DNA of 64,000 bases. Source: Nitratireductor indicus C115 (GTDB taxonomy: Bacteria; Pseudomonadota; Alphaproteobacteria; Rhizobiales; Rhizobiaceae). Of the stretch, positions 55,972 to 64,000 are shown in pieces; positions within the stretch are counted from its first letter, which is position 1; each line of letters opens with the position of its first letter. A program made the translations under genes and the position numbers. Under the pieces are notes generated by a model, which was given only the letters and a program-made list of their open reading frames with translations, had not been told where the DNA came from and ran no database searches. The stretch covers positions 62,001 to 126,000 of the forward strand of contig NZ_AMSI01000002.1 of NCBI RefSeq assembly GCF_000300515.1, written 5' to 3'.

Positions 55972-58446
55972 TCAGCTTTTTCGCGGCAATTGCGGCACAA
56001 GGCTGCGCTTGGGTGGTTCCTTTGGCTTCGGCTTTGGCTTGGCAGCCGTCGTCTTCGGTTTTGAGGCTTTCTTGGCGGCCGGTTTCGCCTTGGCTTTCGG
56101 CTTCTTCTTCTCCGAAACCTCGTCACGTGGCGCAATGAGAGCATCGTCCGGAACCGCTTCGAGTTTCAGCTTGCTCTCGCCCGTTTCACCGGTTTCCACC
56201 GTTACCCGTACCGTGCCGCCTTTCTTGAGGCGTCCAAAGAGCACTTCATCAGCCAGGGGCTTCTTGATGTATTCCTGAATGACGCGGCCGAGCGGACGCG
56301 CACCCATGCGCTCGTCATAGCCCTTGTCCGCAAGCCATGCGATGGCCTGATCGGAAAGGTCGAAGGTGACACCCCGCTCGGCGAGCTGCGCCTCAAGCTG
56401 CATGACGAACTTCTGCACGACCTGATGGATGATCGGAACCGGAAGCGCCCCGAATGGAATAATCGCATCGAGGCGGTTGCGGAACTCCGGCGTGAACAGC
56501 CGGTTGATCGCCTCCATATCGTCGCCCTCACGCCTTGAGGTCGCAAAGCCGATAGCGGGTTTCGCAAGGTCGGAGGCTCCCGCATTCGTGGTCATGATGA
56601 GAATCACGTTGCGGAAGTCGATCTTCTTGCCGTTGTGGTCGGTCAGCTGGCCGTGATCCATGACCTGCAACAGGATGTTGAACAGATCGGGATGCGCCTT
56701 TTCGATCTCGTCGAGCAAAAGCACGCAATGCGGATGCTGATCGACGCCATCGGTCAGAAGACCGCCCTGGTCGAAGCCCACATAGCCCGGAGGCGCACCG
56801 ATCAGGCGCGACACGGTGTGGCGCTCCATATATTCCGACATGTCGAAGCGCAGGAGCTCGACACCGAGCGAGGCGGCAAGCTGCTTGGCGACTTCGGTCT
56901 TGCCGACGCCGGTCGGCCCGGAGAAGAGGTAGGAACCGATGGGCTTTTCCGGCTCGCGCAGGCCGGCCCGCGCCAGCTTGATCGCCGAGGCGAGCGCATC
57001 GATGGCCGCTTCCTGCCCGTAGACGACCCGCTTCAGCTCGGTTTCGAGGCCGGCAAGCACCTTCTCGTCGTCTGCCGAGACGGTTTTTGGCGGGATGCGC
57101 GCCATGGTGGCGATGGTCGCTTCGATCTCCCTGAGACCAATGGTCTTGCGGCGCTGCGCTTCCGGCAAAAGCTTTTGCGAAGCGCCCGATTCGTCGATCA
57201 CGTCGATGGCTTTATCAGGCAGTTTGCGATCGCTGATATAGCGGGCTGAAAGCTCGACCGCCGCCTTCACGGCTTCATTCGTGTAGCGAACCTTGTGGAA
57301 GTCCTCGAAATAAGGCTTCAGCCCCTTCATGATTTCGATGGCGTCCTCGACGGTCGGCTCGTTCACGTCGATCTTCTGGAATCGGCGCACCAGCGCCCGA
57401 TCCTTTTCGAAGAACTGGCGGAATTCCTTATAGGTGGTCGAGCCGATGCAGCGGATGGCCCCTGAAGACAAGGCAGGCTTCAGGAGGTTGGAGGCGTCCA
57501 TCGCCCCTCCGGACGTCGCTCCCGCACCGATCACCGTGTGGATTTCGTCGATGAAGAGTACGGCACCCGGATAATCCTCGAGTTCCTTGACCACCTGTTT
57601 CAGACGCTCTTCGAAGTCACCGCGATACCGCGTGCCCGCGAGCAACGACCCCATGTCCAGCGCAAAAATGGTGGCGTCTGACAGAACCTCCGGCACGTCG
57701 CCGTCCACAATGCGCTTGGCCAGCCCCTCGGCAATCGCCGTCTTGCCAACGCCGGGATCGCCCACATAGAGCGGATTGTTCTTCGAACGGCGGCAGAGCA
57801 CCTGGATCGTACGGTTGATCTCGTCGGTGCGCCCGATCAGCGGGTCGATGCGGCCGGAGCGCGCCTTTTCGTTGAGATTGACGCAATAGGCGGACAGGGC
57901 ATCCTGCGCCTGCTTCTTCTTGGATGTGTCTTCGACCTCGGGACCCGAAGCACCTCCCTGCTCGTCCTCATCGGCGCCGCGCGGAGCGCGCGCTTCGGAG
58001 CTGCCGGGGCGCTTGGCAATGCCGTGGCTGATATAATTGACCGCGTCGTAACGGGTCATCTGCTGTTCCTGCAGGAAGAAAGCGGCATGGCTCTCGCGCT
58101 CGGCGAAAATCGCCACGAGCACATTGGCCCCCGACACCTCTTCCCGGCCAGAGGATTGCACATGGATAACCGCGCGCTGGATGACGCGCTGGAAGCCTGC
58201 GGTTGGCTTCGAATCATCGTCATAACCGGTCACGAGATTATCGAGCTCGCTATCGATATATTTGACAACGGTGTTGCGCAGAGCATCGAGATCGACGTTG
58301 CAGGCCCGCATGACGGCGGCCGCATCCGTGTCGTCGATCAGCGCCAGCAGGAGATGCTCGAGCGTTGCATACTCGTGATGGCGCTCATTGGCGAATGTAA
58401 GCGCCTGATGCAGTGCCCGCTCTAAGCCTTGCGAAAAAGCCGGCAT
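55972..58446 (-). CDS. clpA: ATP-dependent Clp protease ATP-binding subunit ClpA
   Basis: This 824-residue Hsp100 unfoldase feeds ClpP. The N-domain (residues 1-145) starts [20 protein letters not shown]. Two AAA+ modules have Walker [14 protein letters not shown] near residue 230 and [13 protein letters not shown] near residue 510. The ClpP-docking loop IGF lies near residues 631-633 (KPAIGFATS). The last 50 residues (775-824) are an unusual Lys/Pro/Ala tail with 16 lysines, absent from E. coli ClpA. clpS lies eight bases upstream on the same strand, so substrate adaptor and unfoldase are coexpressed. Confidence 0.97.
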   Translation of the reverse strand: MPAFSQGLERALHQALTFANERHHEYATLEHLLLALIDDTDAAAVMRACNVDLDALRNTVVKYIDSELDNLVTGYDDDSKPTAGFQRVIQRAVIHVQSSGREEVSGANVLVAIFAERESHAAFFLQEQQMTRYDAVNYISHGIAKRPGSSEARAPRGADEDEQGGASGPEVEDTSKKKQAQDALSAYCVNLNEKARSGRIDPLIGRTDEINRTIQVLCRRSKNNPLYVGDPGVGKTAIAEGLAKRIVDGDVPEVLSDATIFALDMGSLLAGTRYRGDFEERLKQVVKELEDYPGAVLFIDEIHTVIGAGATSGGAMDASNLLKPALSSGAIRCIGSTTYKEFRQFFEKDRALVRRFQKIDVNEPTVEDAIEIMKGLKPYFEDFHKVRYTNEAVKAAVELSARYISDRKLPDKAIDVIDESGASQKLLPEAQRRKTIGLREIEATIATMARIPPKTVSADDEKVLAGLETELKRVVYGQEAAIDALASAIKLARAGLREPEKPIGSYLFSGPTGVGKTEVAKQLAASLGVELLRFDMSEYMERHTVSRLIGAPPGYVGFDQGGLLTDGVDQHPHCVLLLDEIEKAHPDLFNILLQVMDHGQLTDHNGKKIDFRNVILIMTTNAGASDLAKPAIGFATSRREGDDMEAINRLFTPEFRNRLDAIIPFGALPVPIIHQVVQKFVMQLEAQLAERGVTFDLSDQAIAWLADKGYDERMGARPLGRVIQEYIKKPLADEVLFGRLKKGGTVRVTVETGETGESKLKLEAVPDDALIAPRDEVSEKKKPKAKAKPAAKKASKPKTTAAKPKPKPKEPPKRSLVPQLPRKS

Positions 58447-58454
58447 TCAATACC

Positions 58455-58835
58455 TCATTTCTTTTCCATCACGCATTGTAGCGGATGTTGGTGCTGGCGC
58501 GCAAAATCCATGACTTGCGCAACCTTGGTTTCGGCCACCTCGAAAGTGAAAACGCCGCACTCCCCCACGCCGTGATTGTGCACATGCAACATGATCCGTG
58601 TCGCCGCCTCACGATCCTTACGGAAGAACCGCTCGAGAACGTGAATCACAAATTCCATTGGCGTATAGTCGTCATTCAGAAGCAGCACGCGATAAAGGCT
58701 CGGCTTCTTGGTCTTGGGCTTCGTACGCGTGATGACGGCGGTCCCCCGATTGGAGCCGTCACCATTGTCTTCGCCGTCCTGCATACGCAGTCCATACCGG
58801 CTCGTGGATTTAACCAAAGAATTCAAGAATGCCAT
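58455..58835 (-). CDS. clpS: Clp protease adaptor ClpS
   Basis: This protein of up to 126 residues binds the ClpA N-domain and delivers N-end-rule substrates. The core [24 protein letters not shown] has the NDD/E motif of the N-degron pocket, and [17 protein letters not shown] follows. The start is uncertain: the first ATG ([15 protein letters not shown]) has its AAGG very close, and a second ATG 17 codons on ([14 protein letters not shown], giving 109 residues) is equally possible. The 289 bases upstream to the carboxypeptidase gene contain no gene that I can see. Confidence 0.95.
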   Translation of the reverse strand: MAFLNSLVKSTSRYGLRMQDGEDNGDGSNRGTAVITRTKPKTKKPSLYRVLLLNDDYTPMEFVIHVLERFFRKDREAATRIMLHVHNHGVGECGVFTFEVAETKVAQVMDFARQHQHPLQCVMEKK

Positions 58836-59124
58836 TTCCTTGCCAAGCCCTAGCCACTGTCATGTAGGGATCCACTTTATAATTTTAAGACCTTCTCCGC
58901 CGCTGACAATATGGCAGCACGGCTTTTGCCGCGAATTTGATGAACGGATGAAAATGCGCAGCGCCATCCGTCCCGCTGGCCGGCGCCTGTCTAAAATTAG
59001 AATAAAAATTAACGATACGCCGAAGTCCTGCGCTTACCATAAACGGATTGGTAACACCGTGCCGACTAAGTTCACTTGAAAGGGCGCGCCGGCGAAATTC
59101 GGGCGCCGCAAAATATCGGTGTAA

Positions 59125-60483
59125 ATGGGTGCGGTTGTGCGTCACGGCTTAGTTGCTACTGCGAATCTTGAGCGCTTCTCGATCAAGATTCTGACAACAC
59201 TCTTCCTGTGTGGCCTGATGATGGCCAGCGGCATTGCCCCCTCATCGGCCAACTCGAAATATGCTGGTCTGGTGATGGATGCAAAAACCGGCGAGGTTCT
59301 TTATGAATCGAGCGCAGATGATCTGCGTTATCCTGCCTCGCTGACCAAGATGATGACGCTCTACCTCACCTTCGAAGCGCTCAAGGCAGGTCGCATATCG
59401 ACCAACAGCCGCGTTCCTGTTTCGCGCAATGCAGCTGCCGAACCGCCGACCAACCTTGCCCTTAAGCCCGGCCAGACCCTGACCGTGGAAGAGGCAATCC
59501 GGGGGCTGGTGACACGCTCTGCAAACGATGCAGCAACCGCTCTGGCCGAATTCCTGGGTGGTTCCGAATCCCGCTTTGCATCCATGATGACTGGCAAGGC
59601 CCGCCAGCTCGGCATGTCGCGCACCACCTTCAAGAATGCCCATGGACTGCCCAACAGCGCCCAGAAGACCACAGCGCGCGACATGGCACGGCTCGGTATC
59701 GCACTGCGTGAGCATTTCCCACAATACTACGACTATTTTTCTACGCGCTCCTTCACCTACAACAAGCGCCGCTACGGCAATCACAACAACCTCCTCGGCC
59801 GCGTGAAGGGCGTTGACGGTATCAAGACCGGCTATACGCGAGCTTCCGGCTTCAATCTCGTCAGCTCCGTGCAGGCCAATGGCCGCAGCATTGTTGCCGT
59901 GGTGATGGGTGGGCGCACGGCCCGCACCCGCGATGCCCAGATGGTCGAGCTCATCAATCGCTATCTGCCGAAAGCCTCGACGGGTCGCGACCGCATGCTG
60001 ATCGCCAGGGCCCCCGGCGGCGCGCGCACGGCCTTCGCTTCGATGGTTCCAGGAAGCCGCGTTCCGGTTCCGACAGATCGTCCCGAAATCGAAACCCTGA
60101 CCGCCTACGCTTCGGAAGAAGAGCCTCGTTCCGTTGCTGCAGCCGTTGCGGCGGCAGCACCTGCCCCGCGTCCAAAGGAGGTCGTCGCACGCGTCGATCC
60201 GATGCCCACCGCATCCACAGCAAGCGCCTCGAAGGGCAGCGGCTGGAGCATTCAGGTCGCCTCGCTCGGAAGCGAAGACGAAGCAATTGTCTTCCTTGCA
60301 GAGACTGAAAAGAAGGCCCCGCAGGTTCTGGCCAGCGCCGTACCGATCACGGAGACCTTCGACAAAGGCGGCACGCGCTATTACCGCGCCCGTTTCGTTG
60401 GATTTGCCAGCAAGTCCGCAGCCTGGGGAGCCTGCGCTTCACTGAAGAAGAAGAACATCGCCTGCTATGCCACGCAGCAGTAA
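59125..60483 (+). CDS. D-alanyl-D-alanine carboxypeptidase with SPOR domain
   Basis: This 452-residue penicillin-binding protein of the DacA/S11 type trims peptidoglycan side chains. A signal peptide or anchor is at residues 20-43 (ILTTLFLCGLMMASGIAPSS). The active-site motifs are Ser72-x-x-Lys75 in YPASLTKMM, SAN at 132-134 (TRSANDAA), and KTG at 234-236 (GIKTGYT). A Pro/Ala-rich linker of about 100 residues leads to a C-terminal SPOR domain (about 372-452, WSIQVASLGSEDEA), which binds denuded glycan and points to septal action. The start ATG lacks a strong Shine-Dalgarno sequence. Confidence 0.93.
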   Translation: MGAVVRHGLVATANLERFSIKILTTLFLCGLMMASGIAPSSANSKYAGLVMDAKTGEVLYESSADDLRYPASLTKMMTLYLTFEALKAGRISTNSRVPVSRNAAAEPPTNLALKPGQTLTVEEAIRGLVTRSANDAATALAEFLGGSESRFASMMTGKARQLGMSRTTFKNAHGLPNSAQKTTARDMARLGIALREHFPQYYDYFSTRSFTYNKRRYGNHNNLLGRVKGVDGIKTGYTRASGFNLVSSVQANGRSIVAVVMGGRTARTRDAQMVELINRYLPKASTGRDRMLIARAPGGARTAFASMVPGSRVPVPTDRPEIETLTAYASEEEPRSVAAAVAAAAPAPRPKEVVARVDPMPTASTASASKGSGWSIQVASLGSEDEAIVFLAETEKKAPQVLASAVPITETFDKGGTRYYRARFVGFASKSAAWGACASLKKKNIACYATQQ

Positions 60484-60525
60484 TCCGCAATTTCAGCTCT
60501 TGAGAGTGTAATGCGTCCGGGAGAA

Positions 60526-61221
60526 TTAGTGATGATTGGCGAGCAGAACGTCGCGCGCCTGGTTGATGCGAGCAGCCAGAAACGAGTTTCCTCCCATGTC
60601 GGGATGAACGCGCTGCATCAGGCGGCGGTGAGCCTTTCGGATCTGCGCAACGGTCGCTCCACGTTCAAGACCAAGGATCTCATAGGCCTCCTCCTCGGTC
60701 ATGGGGCCAGAGCCCGCCGCAGCTCCCTGCCCCCGGTCAGCATCCGCCTTCGAGCCGTCGCGCCAGACGGGAAACTCGCCGTCAAGATAAGCCTCAAGTA
60801 GGCGCAGACTTTCCTCATCCGTGGCGAGTTCCGCATGAAGATCGAGCAGCTCGGCGAGAGACATTTCGCCGAGCTGTTTTCCTTCATGCCTCCCGGCAAG
60901 AACCAATCCGGAAAGACGACCGCTGTCGTGATCGAGCATCATTTCAAGCGCGGCTGAACGAACCTGCGATTTCTGGCCCCGGCTGCGCCCTGCATGTCGG
61001 CGCATACGGCCCGATCCAAACCACGCCACTGCCGCCGACAGAAGCATGCCGCCCAGGCCCGCCCGCCCCGCAATCATCATCACAACCCCGACCGCACCGA
61101 CGATCAAAGGCCCGATCAACCTCAATGACCCGGCAAGCGCGCGGGCATCCGCCTTCAGAAACCCCATCGCCGCAATCAGCAGCAGAAGGACGATCGCAAA
61201 GAAGACGAAGGGATAGATCAT
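60526..61221 (-). CDS. Membrane-anchored J-domain protein
   Basis: This 231-residue protein has N-terminal transmembrane helices (residues 1-20 and about 35-68) and a middle region with the helical LSLAELLDLHAELATDEESLRLLEAYLD in outline. Its C-terminal J-domain (about 172-231, EEAYEILGLERGATVAQIR) has the HPD motif in QRVHPDMGGN. The architecture, with the J-domain at the C-terminus behind membrane helices, recalls TIM14/DjlA-like proteins that recruit DnaK to the membrane. Its start overlaps the VWA gene stop (ATGA), so the two are coupled. Confidence 0.87.
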   Translation of the reverse strand: MIYPFVFFAIVLLLLIAAMGFLKADARALAGSLRLIGPLIVGAVGVVMMIAGRAGLGGMLLSAAVAWFGSGRMRRHAGRSRGQKSQVRSAALEMMLDHDSGRLSGLVLAGRHEGKQLGEMSLAELLDLHAELATDEESLRLLEAYLDGEFPVWRDGSKADADRGQGAAAGSGPMTEEEAYEILGLERGATVAQIRKAHRRLMQRVHPDMGGNSFLAARINQARDVLLANHH

Positions 61222-61952
61222 CGCTTGCCGCCAAGGTGCTCGATGAGAATCCGGTCTTCTGGCCTGTCACGTGCGCTCAGCGCTTTCAGGCCGCCGGTGG
61301 CATAAACGGCAATGGCTGACAATAGCCGGCCAAGCTCGCTAGCCGAGTTGCGGTCAAAGCGGAACCATGCCCCACGCGACAGGCGCGCGATTTCCCGAAA
61401 GGCGGTTTCAGCCGAGGAGTCCCGACCTTCCTGGAAAACGAAGACCGGCGTTCCGGCGAGGCCAAGCCGCCCTGCCTTGTCGGCAAGAAGATCGACATTT
61501 TCCTCCATGGCGTCGCCGATATAGACCAGCGCCTGCACCTTCTCACGCCCCGTTTCCTTGAGAGCGTGCGAAAGAACCTTGCCGATCTGCGTCTGCCCGC
61601 CCCTGCAATCGATCTTCGTCATCAACGTCTTGAGTGCATCGGTATCGCGCACGAAGCGCGACGCCCGGCACTCGCCGTAACCGCGAAAATAGACGAGCTG
61701 GACGTTCAGCGTGCCAGCCTTTCCGACCGCATCGAACATTTCTGCCTGCAACCGGCAGGCCATGTCCCATGTGGGCTGCCGGCTCATTGTGGCATCGAGC
61801 GCAAGCACCAGCCGCCCGCTACCCTCCCCGCTCGCAGGCGCCATGGCGCGTGCCTGCCGGACGAATGCCTCGATGGCATCGGAGGTGGATTTCTGCCGTT
61901 CCACGCCTCGCGCGGCGTCCGGCCGGGATATGGGTGTCTTGTGATCGCTCAT
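61218..61952 (-). CDS. von Willebrand factor A-domain protein
   Basis: This 244-residue cytoplasmic protein has a VWA fold: strand 1 with a modified metal site LVLALDATMSRQPTW (Asp53, Ser57 of DxxxS) near residue 50, GGQTQIGKVLSHALKE near residue 130, and VYIGDAMEENVDLLA near residue 155. I do not know its partner. Its stop codon overlaps the start of the membrane J-domain gene, which suggests a shared role in chaperone recruitment or complex assembly. The start MSDHKTPISRPDAARG is preferred over one 19 codons upstream; neither has a clear Shine-Dalgarno sequence. Confidence 0.82.
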   Translation of the reverse strand: MSDHKTPISRPDAARGVERQKSTSDAIEAFVRQARAMAPASGEGSGRLVLALDATMSRQPTWDMACRLQAEMFDAVGKAGTLNVQLVYFRGYGECRASRFVRDTDALKTLMTKIDCRGGQTQIGKVLSHALKETGREKVQALVYIGDAMEENVDLLADKAGRLGLAGTPVFVFQEGRDSSAETAFREIARLSRGAWFRFDRNSASELGRLLSAIAVYATGGLKALSARDRPEDRILIEHLGGKR

Positions 61953-62018
61953 GACACGAAGATGTGGCGCAGCACGGAAGCTTGCAAGCCCCACGGCGCG
62001 CACCCGCATTCCCGGTCT

Positions 62019-62453
62019 TTATAAAAGTCCCAGTTCAGCGAGTTCCCGCCGCAGTTCGGGAGGCATTTCCGCCGATGAAGAATCCGTTCCGAGATCGGCG
62101 GGCGCCTCCTTCGCATCCAGATAGCGCCAGCCCTGGAACGCGCGGCGCGGCTGATACTGGGTGCGGACGACCTTCGGTTCAAGAACCAGATAGCATCGCG
62201 AAATACCCTCACCGTCCCGGAACGGCCTGATATCTAGAATGCGCTGCCGGCATTGCACCGTTCCCTTGATGACCCAGTAGAGAGAACCACCGTCGGTCAG
62301 TTCCTCAACACGCTTGGGCACCATCCGGGTGGTGTGGAATTGCTCCGCCGGCTCGCCACGCGCCGCCTTGTCACGCAAGCGCAGTGTGATCCATCCTTCC
62401 AGATCCTCGACGCTCTCGCAGCCGACGCACAGTTTTATGAGATTGAGAGACAT
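62019..62453 (-). CDS. DUF1489 family protein
   Basis: This 144-residue protein fits the alphaproteobacterial DUF1489 family (COG5458). It begins MSLNLIKLCVGCESVEDLEGW and has a conserved middle SLYWVIKGTVQCRQRILDIR and YLVLEPKVVRTQYQPRRAFQ. The function is unknown. There is no signal peptide. It lies 66 bases upstream of the VWA gene on the same strand and 45 bases after the serine dehydratase gene. Confidence 0.85.
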   Translation of the reverse strand: MSLNLIKLCVGCESVEDLEGWITLRLRDKAARGEPAEQFHTTRMVPKRVEELTDGGSLYWVIKGTVQCRQRILDIRPFRDGEGISRCYLVLEPKVVRTQYQPRRAFQGWRYLDAKEAPADLGTDSSSAEMPPELRRELAELGLL

Positions 62454-62498
62454 GGTTGGAATGTCGGCCCTCGACACGGCAAGGTCAAGCCGCCTCGA

Positions 62499-63899
<1,401 letters not shown>

Positions 63900-64000
63900 T
63901 GGCGGGCTTCCGGGATGGATCGAAAGAACGAGCCAAAGGCATACAGCATTTTCCCGTCGGGTGGAAACACCATGCCTGCGCATGAAATCCCAAACAGCGT

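Overview
The window is one continuous stretch of an alphaproteobacterial chromosome. Protein content, gene order and the GTTC-N7-GTTC type of LexA box point to the Hyphomicrobiales (Rhizobiales), most likely the Phyllobacteriaceae/Brucellaceae side near Mesorhizobium, Nitratireductor or Brucella. It is GC-rich and almost fully coding. I see no insertion sequence, prophage, integrase or CRISPR array, so this is core genome. The placement rests on recognition of sequence features, not on a search.

Layout. 1-4.6 kb: the end of a DsbA/FrnE-like oxidoreductase, then mfd and sdhE on the minus strand. 4.6-12 kb: recG, a DUF502 membrane protein, glmS, glmU and a CcdA-like protein, followed by a single tRNA-Lys(UUU). 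12.2-16.3 kb: a glycerol module, glpR-glpD-glpK, with promoters and GlpR-like operators that can be read in the DNA. 16.3-20.4 kb: a four-gene minus-strand operon of circularly permuted ATP-grasp, alpha-E, transglutaminase and Anbu (a proteasome-like protease). This is a recurrent bacterial cluster whose substrate is still unclear. 20.5-25.1 kb: tgt-queA (queuosine), two cyclophilins, coaD and a LysE-type exporter.

25.1-30.2 kb: gyrA, MarC and lexA. Between the exporter and gyrA lies an unlisted 44-codon gene with an ideal ribosome binding site. It encodes a single-span membrane protein and sits downstream of a perfect GTTC-N7-GTTC LexA box. It is the best candidate here for something undescribed: a small SOS-controlled membrane protein. 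lexA itself carries a perfect box in its promoter spacer.

30.2-36.4 kb: a GNAT protein, comEC, gltX and gltA, ending at a strong bidirectional terminator. 36.5-50.1 kb: a long minus-strand translation and envelope supercluster, rpsB-tsf-pyrH-frr-uppS-cdsA-rseP-bamA-lpxD-fabZ-lpxA-lpxI-lpxB. It joins protein synthesis, undecaprenyl phosphate and phospholipid precursors, outer-membrane assembly and lipid A. dxr and skp, often found in this cluster, are absent. A 24-bp perfect tandem duplication lies in the cdsA-rseP gap.

50.3-64 kb: an EipB-like periplasmic protein, a RidA-GDPD-FemAB-like trio, an EmrE-like SMR pump, a HIT protein, AzlCD, clpS-clpA, a D,D-carboxypeptidase with a SPOR domain, a membrane J-domain protein paired with a VWA protein, DUF1489, and L-serine dehydratase.

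A family of short intergenic palindromes starting TAGAGC recurs through the window. Several copies supply the TAG stop codon of the adjoining gene.
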